Assembly (NCBI RefSeq): GCF_003323745.1
Contig: NZ_QOIL01000008.1
Span: 62,001-126,000, forward strand
DNA from: Sphaerisporangium album
Lineage (GTDB): Bacteria > Actinomycetota > Actinomycetes > Streptosporangiales > Streptosporangiaceae
Length of the DNA stretch: 64,000 bases
Direction: 5' to 3'
The translations under genes were made by a program, and so were the position numbers. Below, in pieces: positions 1 through 8,706 of the stretch. The notes beneath the pieces were generated by a model, which searched no databases, was not told the origin of the DNA, and saw only the letters and a list, made by a program, of their open reading frames with translations. How positions within the stretch are numbered: position 1 is the stretch's first letter; each line of letters starts with the position of its first letter.

Positions 1-1308
1 TCGCCGGGCCGTGCGGGGAGTCACTCCGAGCATGCGCCCGGCGCTCTCCGCGTCCACGATCGTGTCGCCGCCCTCAAGCTTGGCGGCCAGCCGTGCGAGC
101 ACCTCCACGCCCTTCGGCCTGCCCTGGCCGGGTGCCTGAGGAGGCATCCGGGGAGCGGGCACCAGCGTGCGGCCCTCCCTGTCCACCGCGAAGCCCTGAG
201 GCTGCTTCCCCGCCTGTGTACGGGCCAGGGCGGCCCTCGCGTGGGTCTCCGCGTCGTGGGTGGTACGGCCCATGCCCACGCCCACCTCGACCGCCAGGCC
301 GAGCTCGTCGCGGATGCGCGCGGCGAAGGGCAGAATGCGGAAGCCGTCGGTGGCGGCGGCCATGGAGCCGCGCGTCGCCGTGACCAGGTAGCTGTGATCG
401 TCGATTGCCCATACGGCGGCGTTCATCCTGTTGGCCTCCTGCACCAGAAGCCGGTGCAGGGAGAGCCTCAGCTCGTCACGCCAGTACCTGGGTGCGGCCC
501 GCCGTACGGGCTCGCGTAACGTCGGCACCTCGATCAGCACGACCGTGAGCTGGGATTCCTCCAGCCTGTGGTGCGCGCCGAGCAGCGCCGCGGTGTGCAG
601 CGCCGAGCGGATCGCCGCCGAGGTCGGCCGCACGCGTACCGTCGGCACGCCCGCCGCCGTCAGCCGGTCGGCCACCGCGGGCAGGCACGTGAGCGCCCCA
701 GTGGTGCTCCCCTGCCTGATCAGGCGCTCGTGGTAGGCCGCGACCGTTCCCGTCGCCCCGGGCTCCTCCCGGGTCTGCACGCCCGCCGTCGGCAGGCCGA
801 GGTCGGCGTACGCCTCCTCGACGTCCGACCGGCTGAGCAGGTCGACGCTTATCCTGCGCGGGTCGATGCGTTCGTCCAGCGCCGCCCGCGCGAGCGCCGC
901 CGTGAGCGCCGGGCCGCCCAGTTGCACGTACGTCGCGGGGATCGTCAGGACCCCCGAACGCCTCGCCAGCTCGTACGGCACCGGGCTCGCGAACAAGCAC
1001 GCGTCCACCCCCGGCCCGAGCCGGACCACCTTGTCCGCGGCCTCCTGTTCGTCTCGGTACGCCGCGGCGACGAGCCGGCTGGGAACCGGTGCCGCCGCAT
1101 GACCCATCAACATCACTCGCTCGACCAGATCGTGGGGTCCCACCACCCCGATCGTGAGGTCCGGGGCCGACGCGCCCACGCGCGACCCCCGAGGAGTTTC
1201 TTCGGCCCTCTCGACCAATGTTCGTCCCATCCCGCCATACCTCTGCTCGAGGCCACCCCGCCGCACGGTGGCGTGAACCGACGTTCCGGTCCCGTTCGCG
1301 TTCGGCAT
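1..1308 (-). CDS. GGDEF-like/HTH transcriptional regulator, 3'-truncated by window edge
   Basis: Open minus-strand frame of 436 codons with no stop, running off the left edge, so the C-terminus is missing. The ATG start at 1308 is supported by a GGAGG ribosome site 6 bases upstream. Residues about 50-200 look like an alpha/beta sensor region (begins LTIGVVGPHDLVE). Residues about 300-370 include EVGVGMGRTTHDAETHA, which resembles the degenerate GGDEF-like domain of PucR/CdaR-type regulators. The last visible residues (GGDTIVDAESAGRMLGVTPRTARR region) look like the beginning of a helix-turn-helix. I infer a one-component regulator; the ligand and target are unknown. It lies 240 bp upstream of the 3' end of murA with no link I can see. 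An internal ATG at about 1232 is a possible alternative start. Confidence 0.6.
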   Translation of the reverse strand, partial: MPNANGTGTSVHATVRRGGLEQRYGGMGRTLVERAEETPRGSRVGASAPDLTIGVVGPHDLVERVMLMGHAAAPVPSRLVAAAYRDEQEAADKVVRLGPGVDACLFASPVPYELARRSGVLTIPATYVQLGGPALTAALARAALDERIDPRRISVDLLSRSDVEEAYADLGLPTAGVQTREEPGATGTVAAYHERLIRQGSTTGALTCLPAVADRLTAAGVPTVRVRPTSAAIRSALHTAALLGAHHRLEESQLTVVLIEVPTLREPVRRAAPRYWRDELRLSLHRLLVQEANRMNAAVWAIDDHSYLVTATRGSMAAATDGFRILPFAARIRDELGLAVEVGVGMGRTTHDAETHARAALARTQAGKQPQGFAVDREGRTLVPAPRMPPQAPGQGRPKGVEVLARLAAKLEGGDTIVDAESAGRMLGVTPRTARR

Positions 1309-1548
1309 GGCGACCTCCAATCCACTGGTCGATTCCGCCGCGCGGGGGCCGCCGGGCGGGCCGCCATCAGGCGATCCAGGGCGTTCCCGGCGCGGGTTCT
1401 TCTCCCATCCGGTCTAGTCCTCTTTGGAACGATCGCTCGCCAAGGCACTAATGTCACGCCCGGATTTGCCGGAATGCGACCCAGCCATGCCGACAAGGTA
1501 TGGATGAGATGGTCATAAGAACAGGTCAGAGGCGGTTTACGGGCTCAG

Positions 1549-2820
1549 TCACGAGCTAGAGGAAATTTCTCTTACCACATCTCCACCCAGGGCCTTCATA
1601 CGCGCCGCGAGGTCGTGGTGGCCCCGGTCGATGAGATATCCAGGGGAGACGACGGTCTCGCCGGACGCCGCGAGACCGGCGAGCACGAGCGCGATTCCGG
1701 AACGCAGATCGTGCGCGGTCACATCTGTTCCGGTCAGTGCCGTGGGGCCGTGGACGACCGCCCGGCTTCCGTCGATCTCGATGCGCGCCCCCATCTTGTT
1801 GAGCTCGCCCGCGAGCGCGAACCGCCCGTCGAAGATTCGCTCGTGGATGTAGCTCGCGCCGTCGGCCAGCGAGGCCACCGTCATGATGGGCGACTGCAGG
1901 TCGGTCGCGAAGCCGGGGTAGGTGTCGGTGATCACGTTGATCGGCCGCAGCGGACGGTCGCGCCGCACGTGGAGCACCGCGCCGTCGGTCGCGAACTCGA
2001 CGCCCATCTGCTCCAGCTTCCAGCGCACGACGCCCAGGTGCTCCAGCGACGCGCCGACGAGGTTCACCTCGCCGCCCGTGATGGCCGCCGCCATCGCGAA
2101 CACCCCGGCGTCCAGCCGGTCCGGCATGACCCGGTGCTCGACCGCCGTGAGCTCGTCCACCCCCTCGACGGTGATGAAGCCGGTGCCGCCGCCGCCGATG
2201 CGCGCGCCCATCTTGGTCAGCATGTCGATGACGTCGAGGACCTCCGGCTCCAGCGCGGCGTTCTCGATGATCGTCGTTCCCTTGGCCAGGGCCGCCGCCA
2301 TGATGAGGTTCTCGGTGCCCGTGTGCGAGGGCGTGTCGAGGTACAGCGGCGCGCCGGTCAGCCCGGCCGCCTTGACGTGGATGACGCTCTCGCCCTCGTC
2401 CACCATCGCGCCGAGCCGCTTGTACCCGAGGTAGTGGAAGTCCAGGTTCCGGCTGCCGAGGTTGCAGCCGCCGACGCCCTCGATGAGCGCCTCGCCGAGG
2501 CGGTGCAGCAGCGCCGGGACGAACAGGACGGACCCGCGGAACCGCCGGGCGATCTCGGCGGGCAGCACGGGGCTGGTCAGACGCGAGGCGTCGATGACCA
2601 GCGTGCGCTCCGCCTCGTGGAGCTCCACCTTCGCGCCCACGGCCTCCGCCAGCTCGACGGCGCGCCGGACGTCTTCGATGATCGGCACATTGCGCAGGAC
2701 TGTGCGGCCTTCGGAGGCGAGCAGAGCCGCACCGATCATCGGGAGCACGGCGTTCTTGGCTCCCTGGATGAAGGCGGTTCCGCGCAGGGCGTTGCCACCG
2801 CGCACGCGGTAACGAACCAT
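1549..2820 (-). CDS. murA: UDP-N-acetylglucosamine 1-carboxyvinyltransferase (MurA family)
   Basis: 423 residues, full length for MurA, which transfers enolpyruvate from PEP to UDP-GlcNAc in the first committed step of peptidoglycan synthesis in the cytoplasm. The N-terminus has the family GAKNA-type element (IQGAKNAVLPMIG). The catalytic loop carries Cys119 (GVGGCNLGSRNLDFH), equivalent to E. coli Cys115. The C-terminal half has the FATDLQSPIM and DLRSGIALVLAGLA elements typical of EPSP-transferase folds. The loop is divergent: GGCNLGSRN instead of the common GG(C/D)AIG-R-P. This may be a second, diverged MurA-like copy rather than the housekeeping enzyme; the window cannot decide. Start ATG at 2820; the gene stands alone. 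Confidence 0.88.
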   Translation of the reverse strand: MVRYRVRGGNALRGTAFIQGAKNAVLPMIGAALLASEGRTVLRNVPIIEDVRRAVELAEAVGAKVELHEAERTLVIDASRLTSPVLPAEIARRFRGSVLFVPALLHRLGEALIEGVGGCNLGSRNLDFHYLGYKRLGAMVDEGESVIHVKAAGLTGAPLYLDTPSHTGTENLIMAAALAKGTTIIENAALEPEVLDVIDMLTKMGARIGGGGTGFITVEGVDELTAVEHRVMPDRLDAGVFAMAAAITGGEVNLVGASLEHLGVVRWKLEQMGVEFATDGAVLHVRRDRPLRPINVITDTYPGFATDLQSPIMTVASLADGASYIHERIFDGRFALAGELNKMGARIEIDGSRAVVHGPTALTGTDVTAHDLRSGIALVLAGLAASGETVVSPGYLIDRGHHDLAARMKALGGDVVREISSSS

Positions 2821-2969
2821 ATGATGTGGCTCCTTGAAATCATGGAATCGGTGGAGATACGCGCCTGAACTGCCCGACGGCGGCGAAGTTATCCGCCCAC
2901 ATTAGCCGTTTGCGGATGCCGGCCCGGCCCGTTTCCCCTCACTGCGCCGCCCGCGGAACCGGGCGTCGC

Positions 2970-4022
2970 TCACCGTGCCGGCCGGACCGCGGCGCCCGCC
3001 GGGGAGTCCGGGGAAGCGGCGCTGAGCAGCGTGTTCGCGCGCTGGTCGACGATACGCGTGACGACCTGCTGCGCGTAGCCGAACACCACGGCCCACACCA
3101 GGATCGACGTCTGGGAGCTCAGCCCGGAGAATCCCGGCACGAACCCGGAGTTGAGGATGAGCAGGCCCGCGATCGCGGTGGCGACGCCCGCCGGAGCCTT
3201 CAGCAGGTTCTGCGCGACGGCGAGCGAGTAACGCGTGGACAGCTCCGAACGCGTGGACAGGCTCGCGGCCGTGGCCAGCGCGGCGCCCAGCATGCCGACG
3301 AGCGCGACCAGCGGCACGTCCCCGTGGGACGGCGCGCCGTTGCCGCTCGGGCACACCTGGCTGCCGCCCACGCCGAGGGTGGCGAGCAGGGTGCGGTTCC
3401 CGCACATCGGGACCGCCGACGGCCACACCGCGCCGACGGCGACCAGCCCGGCCACGATGACCGTCAGCGCCGCCACGCCGCCGAGCAGCATGTTGCGGAA
3501 GCTGCGCACCCGGCCGCTCTCGATCGCCGCGGTCGCGTACGCCGCGCGCAGCACCGACTGCAGCAGCGAGCGGTCGGTCTCGGCGATGTCGCCCGCGGCG
3601 AGGCGTGCCGCGAGCTGGGTGATGCGCGCGTCGTCCGCCGGCAGGTACGCGCGGCCGACGGCGAGCACCTCGGGCGCCCTCGGGTTCAGCTCCCGCTCCG
3701 GGAGCATGCCGAACAGCATGATGGTCGCGCCGTACAGGTTCGCCCACGCCCCCTCGATGGCCTGACCGGTCAGCCAGCGCCGCCAGCCCTGGCGCTCCCG
3801 GATGTACTCGCGGGCGATGCCGAGCTGGCGCATGATCGAGGCGTGCAGCGCGGCCATGGCCGGGTCGCCCGGCCGGGCCGCGAGACAGCGGTCGGCGTCG
3901 GCCTGCACCTCCTCGGCGCGCGAGGCGATGGCCACCCGCCACACGCCCGGCCAGCGCAGCGCCTCACGGTCGCCGGGAACCTCCGGCGTCTCGTTCTCCC
4001 GCACCGCCGGCTCGGCAGTCAT
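2970..4022 (-). CDS. Integral membrane protein of unknown function
   Basis: 350 residues from the ATG at 4022, chosen because GGAAGGAG sits about 7 bases upstream; a longer frame to 4085 has no such site. The N-terminal 180 residues are soluble, rich in Ala, Arg and Glu, and probably helical. Hydrophobic segments follow at about 185-205, 244-264, 283-303 and 310-330. Two Cys (in AVPMCGNRTLL and SQVCPSGN) lie in the loop after the first segment and could form a disulfide outside the cell. I do not recognise the family. It lies between murA and purD on the same strand with gaps over 100 bp, so an operon is not obvious. Confidence 0.7.
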   Translation of the reverse strand: MTAEPAVRENETPEVPGDREALRWPGVWRVAIASRAEEVQADADRCLAARPGDPAMAALHASIMRQLGIAREYIRERQGWRRWLTGQAIEGAWANLYGATIMLFGMLPERELNPRAPEVLAVGRAYLPADDARITQLAARLAAGDIAETDRSLLQSVLRAAYATAAIESGRVRSFRNMLLGGVAALTVIVAGLVAVGAVWPSAVPMCGNRTLLATLGVGGSQVCPSGNGAPSHGDVPLVALVGMLGAALATAASLSTRSELSTRYSLAVAQNLLKAPAGVATAIAGLLILNSGFVPGFSGLSSQTSILVWAVVFGYAQQVVTRIVDQRANTLLSAASPDSPAGAAVRPAR

Positions 4023-4209
4023 ACGCGCGCTCCTTCCGGATTCGCCCCTTTCCGGATCATCGCCCGTGGCGGGCGTCCGCGCCACCGCACCGCTCTCATC
4101 GTGACGCGGAAGTCACCTGCCGGCCTTTCCAGGCGCGCGCGTGCGACCCCTGGCGCGTGCCGGGCGGTAGGTGTGTTCCAGAGCGTCCTGAGCGCGTCCA
4201 GGAGCCGTT

Positions 4210-5442
4210 CTAGGCGCGCGCGGCGATGTCGGAGCGGTGGTGGGAGCCGCGAAGCCGGATGCGGTCCACGAGCGTGTACGCGGCGGCGCGCGCGGCGGCG
4301 ATGTCCGGCCCCGTGCCGACCACGCTGAGCACCCGGCCGCCCGCCGAGACGACCCGGCCCTCGGCGTCGAACGCCGTGCCCGCGTGGATGACGTACGCGT
4401 CCTTCACCGGGGTCTCCAGGCCCTCGACGCGGTCGCCCTTCACCGGATCCGCGGGGTAGTTCTCGGCGGCCACCACGACCGTCACGGCCGCGCCGTCGCG
4501 GTACCTCGGCGCGGGCTCGTCCGCCAGCGTGCCGGTCGCGCAGGCGTGCAGCAGGCCCGCGAGCGGGGTCTCCAGGCGGTCGAGCACGACCTGCGTCTCC
4601 GGGTCGCCGAAGCGCGCGTTGAACTCGATGACCCGCGGCCCCGCGGACGTCAGCGCCAGCCCCGCGTACAGCACCCCCGAGTACGGAGTGCCGCGCCGGG
4701 CGAGCTCGCGGACGGTGGGCAGCACGACCTCGTCCATGACGCGCCCGGTCAGCCACTCGGGCGCCCACGGCAGCGGGGTGTAGGCGCCCATGCCGCCGGT
4801 GTTCGGGCCCTCGTCGCCGTCGTAGGCGCGCTTGAAGTCCTGCGCGGGCTGGAGCGGCACGGCCGTGGCGCCGTCACACAGCGCGAACAGCGACACCTCG
4901 GGGCCGTCGAGGTACTCCTCGATGACCACACGCTCACACGCCGCCGCGTGCGCGAGCGCCTCGTCGCGGTCGGACGTCACCACGACGCCCTTGCCCGCCG
5001 CCAGCCCGTCGTCCTTCACGACGTACGGCGCGCCGAAGGCGTCCAGCGCGGCCTCGGCCTCCTGCCGGGTGACGCACACGCGCGCGCCCGCCGTCGGCAC
5101 GCCCGCCGCCGTCATCACGTCCTTGGCGAACGCCTTGGAGCCCTCGATGCGGGCGGCCTCCTTGGACGGGCCGAAGCAGGCGATGCCCGCCGCGCGCACG
5201 GCGTCGGCGACGCCCGCCACCAGCGGCGCCTCCGGGCCGACCACGACGAGCTCGGCGCCGAGGCGCGTGGCCAGCGACACGACCGCCCGCGGGTCGGTGG
5301 GCACCACCGGATGTACGGTGGCCACCGCGGCGATGCCGGCGTTGCCGGGGGCGCAGTGCAGCTCCGACACGGAGGGGTCGAGCCCGAGGGCACGGCACAG
5401 GGCGTGCTCGCGGCCGCCGGATCCAATCACAAGAACGCGCAC
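4210..5442 (-). CDS. purD: Phosphoribosylamine--glycine ligase (GARS)
   Basis: 410 residues, close to the usual length for PurD, the ATP-grasp ligase that joins glycine to phosphoribosylamine in the second step of purine synthesis. The N-terminus [15 protein letters not shown] is the family signature. Further ATP-grasp elements are [14 protein letters not shown] and [14 protein letters not shown], and the family motif [13 protein letters not shown] is intact. The start is GTG at 5442 with no clear ribosome site. A TAGACT hexamer six bases upstream suggests a leaderless transcript. Another purine gene (purA) lies at 16.5-17.8 kb. The 3' end is separated by 187 bp from the membrane protein gene. 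Confidence 0.95.
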   Translation of the reverse strand: MRVLVIGSGGREHALCRALGLDPSVSELHCAPGNAGIAAVATVHPVVPTDPRAVVSLATRLGAELVVVGPEAPLVAGVADAVRAAGIACFGPSKEAARIEGSKAFAKDVMTAAGVPTAGARVCVTRQEAEAALDAFGAPYVVKDDGLAAGKGVVVTSDRDEALAHAAACERVVIEEYLDGPEVSLFALCDGATAVPLQPAQDFKRAYDGDEGPNTGGMGAYTPLPWAPEWLTGRVMDEVVLPTVRELARRGTPYSGVLYAGLALTSAGPRVIEFNARFGDPETQVVLDRLETPLAGLLHACATGTLADEPAPRYRDGAAVTVVVAAENYPADPVKGDRVEGLETPVKDAYVIHAGTAFDAEGRVVSAGGRVLSVVGTGPDIAAARAAAYTLVDRIRLRGSHHRSDIAARA

Positions 5443-5683
5443 GTGGGGAGTCTACGGGTCCGCTCCGGGGTCGCCGGACCGCGCCCGCGTCGCCTGTGGA
5501 CAACGCGCGTACGGGGGGTCCGGGGGTCGCGCGACGCCCGCGGGTCACGCAATGGGCGGCGGCCTTTGTGGCGATATTCATGATCCAATCTGTAAGGGCG
5601 ATGTAAGCTAGGGGTGCGGCGCCCGCCTGTGGTAAGTTAGGGCGGCTCAGGGCCGTCTCTCGGCGATTGGAGGTGGAATCGGG

Positions 5684-5767
5684 ATGACTTCTGGTGATCC
5701 CAGCAGTACGTGCTCGCGCACGTACGTCGTGCGCAAACCCGACCACTCCAACTCGGTGTCCGACTGA
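5684..5767 (+). CDS. Small ORF (27 aa), possible leader peptide upstream of corA
   Basis: An ATG preceded by a good ribosome site (GGAGG, eight bases upstream) opens a 27-codon frame containing CSRTYVVRKPDHSN and ending in TGA. A terminator-like hairpin starts 23 bp after the stop, and corA starts 89 bp after the stop on the same strand. The layout (promoter-like TAAGCTA/TAAGTTA repeats near 5606 and 5633, ribosome site, short ORF, terminator, transporter gene) is that of a translated leader or an independent tiny gene. I do not recognise the peptide. It could be chance, since short ORFs are common, but ribosome site plus terminator make it worth recording. Confidence 0.45.
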   Translation: MTSGDPSSTCSRTYVVRKPDHSNSVSD

Positions 5768-5790
5768 GAGCCACGCGCTGATTTCTTGTT

Positions 5791-5818
5791 GGCGGCGTTT
5801 GCCGCCCTTATTTATTTC
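5791..5818 (+). terminator. Rho-independent terminator or attenuator before corA
   Basis: Perfect 6-bp stem GGCGGC/GCCGCC with a GTTT loop, followed by the T-rich tail CTTATTTATTTC. It lies between the small ORF (stop at 5767) and the corA start (5857). An intrinsic terminator here either ends a tiny transcript or attenuates transcription into corA. Confidence 0.65.
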
Positions 5819-5856
5819 GCGCATGGTTTCACCAGGTCGGGCGGGAAGGGACCGCC

Positions 5857-6987
5857 ATGCGCTCGTCCACCCTGTTCCAGCGGATCAACCTGCACCAGCG
5901 CCCCACCCACGTCCGCCTCGGCGCCTCGTCCGGCGCCAAGGGGTCCCGGCGTGAGCTCAACGGCCGGTGCGTGCCCCCTAGTGACTCCGTCGTGGAGTTC
6001 GGCGCCTACATCGGCGGCAAGCGGGTCGACGTCCCCGGCATCCCGGAGGCCGTCACCCTGGTGCGGGAGCACAACGCCGCCTCCGAGACCGGCGGCGCCT
6101 ACGTCTGGGTCGGCCTGCACGAGCCCGAGGCGCCCGAGGTCGGCTGGCTGGCCGAGGTCTTCGGCCTGCACCCCCTCGCCGTCGAGGACGCCGTCAAGGC
6201 CCACCAGCGTCCCAAGGTCGAGCGCTACGGCGACTCGCTGTTCGTGGTGCTCAAGACCGTCGCCTACCTCGACCACGACGAGCCCGCCGACTCCCACCAG
6301 ATCATCGCTACCGGCGAGATCATGGTGTTCGTCGGCTCCGACTTCGTGGTGACCGTCCGCCACGGCGAGCACTGCCCCCTGGCCGACGTGCGCAAGCGCC
6401 TGGAGGACAAGCCGAAGCTGCTCGCGCGCGGCCCCTCCAGCGTGCTGCACGCCATCGCAGACCACGTCGTGGACAAGTACCTCTCGGTGTCGGACCTCAT
6501 GCAGGCCGAGCTGGAAGAGGTCGAGGCCGCAGTCTTCGCCGACGTCAGCTCCCGCGACATCACCCGCATCTACCAGCTCAAGCGCGAGATGATCGAGATG
6601 AAGCGCGCGGTGACGCCGCTGCAGACGCCGTTCAACGCGCTGCCCACCCGCCGCATGATCCCCTCCGAGATGCGCGAGTACTTCCGTGACGTCGTCGACC
6701 ACCTCTCGCGGGTCTGCGAGCAGGTCGAGTCCTCCAACGAGCTGTGCAACTCGATCCTCCAGGCCGCGCTCGCGCGGTCCAACGCCCTGGCGAACGAGGA
6801 CATGCGCAAGATCTCGGCGTGGGTCGCCATCATCTCGGTCCCCACGATGATCGCCGGCATCTACGGCATGAACTTCGACCACATGCCCGAGCTGTCCGCC
6901 ATGTGGGGATATCCGGTCGTCCTCGGCTTCATGCTGGTCGTCTGCTCACTGCTCTACCGGGGCTTCCGCCGCAACAGCTGGCTCTGA
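5857..6987 (+). CDS. corA: CorA-family magnesium/cobalt transporter
   Basis: 376 residues; a pentameric inner-membrane divalent cation channel. The large N-terminal part (about 1-315) is the cytoplasmic funnel domain. Two C-terminal membrane helices follow at about 319-336 and 350-368. The signature YGMN (336-339, in GIYGMNFDHMPE) at the end of the first helix is the selectivity filter of the family. The tail RGFRRNSWL is basic, as usual. Start ATG at 5857 follows GGGAAGGGA. The upstream hairpin at 5791-5818 and small ORF suggest transcriptional attenuation, perhaps sensing magnesium; that is inference. Cobalt or zinc specificity cannot be read from sequence. Confidence 0.93.
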   Translation: MRSSTLFQRINLHQRPTHVRLGASSGAKGSRRELNGRCVPPSDSVVEFGAYIGGKRVDVPGIPEAVTLVREHNAASETGGAYVWVGLHEPEAPEVGWLAEVFGLHPLAVEDAVKAHQRPKVERYGDSLFVVLKTVAYLDHDEPADSHQIIATGEIMVFVGSDFVVTVRHGEHCPLADVRKRLEDKPKLLARGPSSVLHAIADHVVDKYLSVSDLMQAELEEVEAAVFADVSSRDITRIYQLKREMIEMKRAVTPLQTPFNALPTRRMIPSEMREYFRDVVDHLSRVCEQVESSNELCNSILQAALARSNALANEDMRKISAWVAIISVPTMIAGIYGMNFDHMPELSAMWGYPVVLGFMLVVCSLLYRGFRRNSWL

Positions 6988-7090
6988 CCCGTCCGGCCGC
7001 GGCTCTGAACCGTCCGACAGACTGACCGGCCCCCCGAGCCGGTCGAGGTCGGCCTGTACTGGCATCAGCCCCGTACCGGCCGGCGCCGCC

Positions 7091-7792
7091 TCAGACGGGC
7101 CAGGACTCCTGGCGCCACGAGGCGTCCCAGAACATCCACTCATAGCGGGCCGTCGTGACGAAGTGCGCGAGCGCGACGGCGCGCTGCCGGGGCGTCGAGT
7201 CCGCGCCCGTACGGTCGGTCAGGTTGACCACCCGGCGCACCACCTTCTGGAACGCGGGGTCGCCGTAGGCGGCGATCCACTGGGCGTACAGCGGGTCGGG
7301 CGACGACTTCGCGAGCAGCGCCTCGCCGACGCGGGCGTAGATCCAGTAACAGGGAAGCACGGCCGCCAGGCCGTCCAGGAACGAGCCGCCGTACACCGTG
7401 GCCAGCAGGTAGCTCGTGTACGCGCGGGTGGTCGGCGCGACGGGCAGCTTCTCGGCCTCCTCGGCCGAGCCGCCGAGCTGGTACATGAACTCCGAATGCA
7501 TCTCCTGCTCGGCCGCGACCGCGTTCACCGCATCGCGGGCGAAGGCGCGCACATCGTCCTCGGTGGGCGACTTGGCCGCGCACAGCGCGAGCGCCCGCGC
7601 GTAGTCGCGCAGGTAGTGCGAGTCCTGCACGACGAAGTGGCGGAAGGCGTCGTGCGGCAGCGTGCCGTCGACCAGGCCCGTGATGAACGGGTGGTCGAGT
7701 ATGGCCGTGTATGTGGGACCGATGGCCTCCCACAGTTCCTCGCTGAACGGACTGGACGGCCCCAGCGAAGCAGTGGACTCGGATGTCTCCAT
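7091..7792 (-). CDS. tenA: TenA-family thiaminase II / aminopyrimidine aminohydrolase
   Basis: 233 residues from the ATG at 7792, which is preceded by GGGAG at the 3' end of the riboswitch. TenA enzymes hydrolyse degraded thiamine pyrimidines to salvage the HMP moiety. The family core is visible: HPFITGLVDGTLPHDAFRHFVVQD near residues 35-60, YLRDYARALAL, and LPCYWIYARVGE, where the Cys is the expected nucleophile. The C-terminal FWDA also fits the family. It is a single-gene unit controlled by the adjacent TPP riboswitch, which supports a thiamine salvage role. No other thiamine gene is in the window. Confidence 0.92.
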   Translation of the reverse strand: METSESTASLGPSSPFSEELWEAIGPTYTAILDHPFITGLVDGTLPHDAFRHFVVQDSHYLRDYARALALCAAKSPTEDDVRAFARDAVNAVAAEQEMHSEFMYQLGGSAEEAEKLPVAPTTRAYTSYLLATVYGGSFLDGLAAVLPCYWIYARVGEALLAKSSPDPLYAQWIAAYGDPAFQKVVRRVVNLTDRTGADSTPRQRAVALAHFVTTARYEWMFWDASWRQESWPV

Positions 7793-7800
7793 AAGAACAA

Positions 7801-7890
7801 GCTCCCTACGCCGGCATGACCCGGTCAGGTTCGAGCGGTCAGCGGCCGCAGCAGCCACACTCTCAGCCCGGTACGCCAGGCTCCCGCGGT
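7801..7890 (-). promoter_or_regulatory. TPP riboswitch (THI element)
   Basis: Reading the minus strand, the sequence gives GGGAGCC, then GGGCTGAGAGTG, then GAACCTGACCGGGTCATGCC and GGCGTAGGGAG, in the order and spacing of the thiamine pyrophosphate aptamer (CTGAGA and CCTGA...TAGGGA motifs). Its last element GGGAG lies eight bases before the tenA ATG and serves as the ribosome site, so ligand binding probably blocks translation initiation. Confidence 0.95.
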
Positions 7891-7899
7891 TGTCGTAGC

Positions 7900-8230
7900 A
7901 AGGCTAACGCGGTCGTGTGATCGAGGCTAACTCAACATCCCTAACTCCCGCCCCGCAAAACCCCCAAACCACCGCCACCCCCACAACTCGCCCCACCAAA
8001 TCACCCGACATAACCGAATACAAGCCATTCCACCCCCCCAAACCAGAATCAACCCCCACTCAGGCCGTTGTCCCATGGCTTGGCTCGTCAACCACGCCCA
8101 CCTGTGGCGAGGGCGAACCCGATCGGGTGGCGAACCTGGCCAGGAACGCGGCGGCGGCCTGATGGCGCTCGGCCGTGCGCCCCAAGCGTCATAGGCGGAT
8201 GGAGTGGGGAGGGAACCGATCACGGCAGTA
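7900..8230. other. Gene-poor interval with C-rich tract
   Basis: About 330 bp between the riboswitch and the MarR promoter. The part from 7938 to 8055 is strikingly C-rich on the + strand (runs such as CCCCCAAACCACCGCCACCCCC) and has an A/C-only flavour unlike neighbouring coding DNA. Frames on both strands encode Trp- or Pro-rich nonsense with no recognisable motif, so I call no gene. Confidence 0.5.
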
Positions 8231-8232
8231 AC

Positions 8233-8268
8233 TTGCCTTTGCTAACTTAGCAAGCTAAGTTAGCGGGT
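8233..8268 (+). promoter_or_regulatory. MarR promoter with perfect palindromic operator
   Basis: Two 11-bp arms, GCTAACTTAGC (8241-8251) and GCTAAGTTAGC (8254-8264), form a perfect inverted repeat with a 2-bp centre. A promoter overlaps it: TTGCCT (8233-8238), 17-bp spacer, TAAGTT (8256-8261). The predicted transcription start falls on or one base before the ATG at 8269, so the mRNA is probably leaderless. Regulator binding would cover the whole promoter, which fits autorepression. Confidence 0.8.
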
Positions 8269-8706
8269 ATGGAACGTGACCTGAGCTTGAACCTGCACGT
8301 GCTCACCGCTCGCCTCGATCGGGCGGCCGACCGCCTCCTGCGGGCGGAACGCGACGTGTCCTACAGCCGCTTCCTGGCACTGACCTTGGTGGGGGAGCTG
8401 GGAGCCACGACACAACGGGTGCTTGCCGACTACCTCGGCGTGACCGAACCGTCGGTGAGCCGCATGACGGGCGTCCTCGCCGCGGACGGGCTTCTCGACG
8501 TCCGGCCCGACCCGGGTGGGGGAAACCGTCGGCAGCTGAGCCTGACGGACGAAGGAAAGCAACTGGTGGCTTCGGTCCGGCAGGACTTCGAAGACCGGCT
8601 GGCCGCGCTCGTCGCAGCGAGTGGCGTGCCGTACGCCGAGTACGCCGAGTACACCGCGCGACTGCTGGAGACGTTCGACCGGATGGAAAGGGAGGCGGGC
8701 AGGTGA
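8269..8706 (+). CDS. MarR-family transcriptional regulator
   Basis: 145 residues, normal for MarR. The winged helix runs from about residue 30 to 100: the recognition region is VLADYLGVTEPSVSRMTGVL and the wing is DVRPDPGGGNRRQLSLT, followed by a dimerisation helix rich in Glu and Arg. MarR proteins are dimeric repressors that usually respond to small phenolic or other toxic ligands. The gene starts immediately behind a perfect palindrome that overlaps its promoter, indicating autoregulation. It overlaps the following hydrolase gene by GTGA, so that enzyme is very likely its regulated partner. Confidence 0.9.
   Translation: MERDLSLNLHVLTARLDRAADRLLRAERDVSYSRFLALTLVGELGATTQRVLADYLGVTEPSVSRMTGVLAADGLLDVRPDPGGGNRRQLSLTDEGKQLVASVRQDFEDRLAALVAASGVPYAEYAEYTARLLETFDRMEREAGR

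Noticed and set aside
7927-8223. 98-codon minus strand ORF upstream of marR
   Set aside because: Trp- and Arg-rich, no ribosome site, no domain; product of the C-rich tract.
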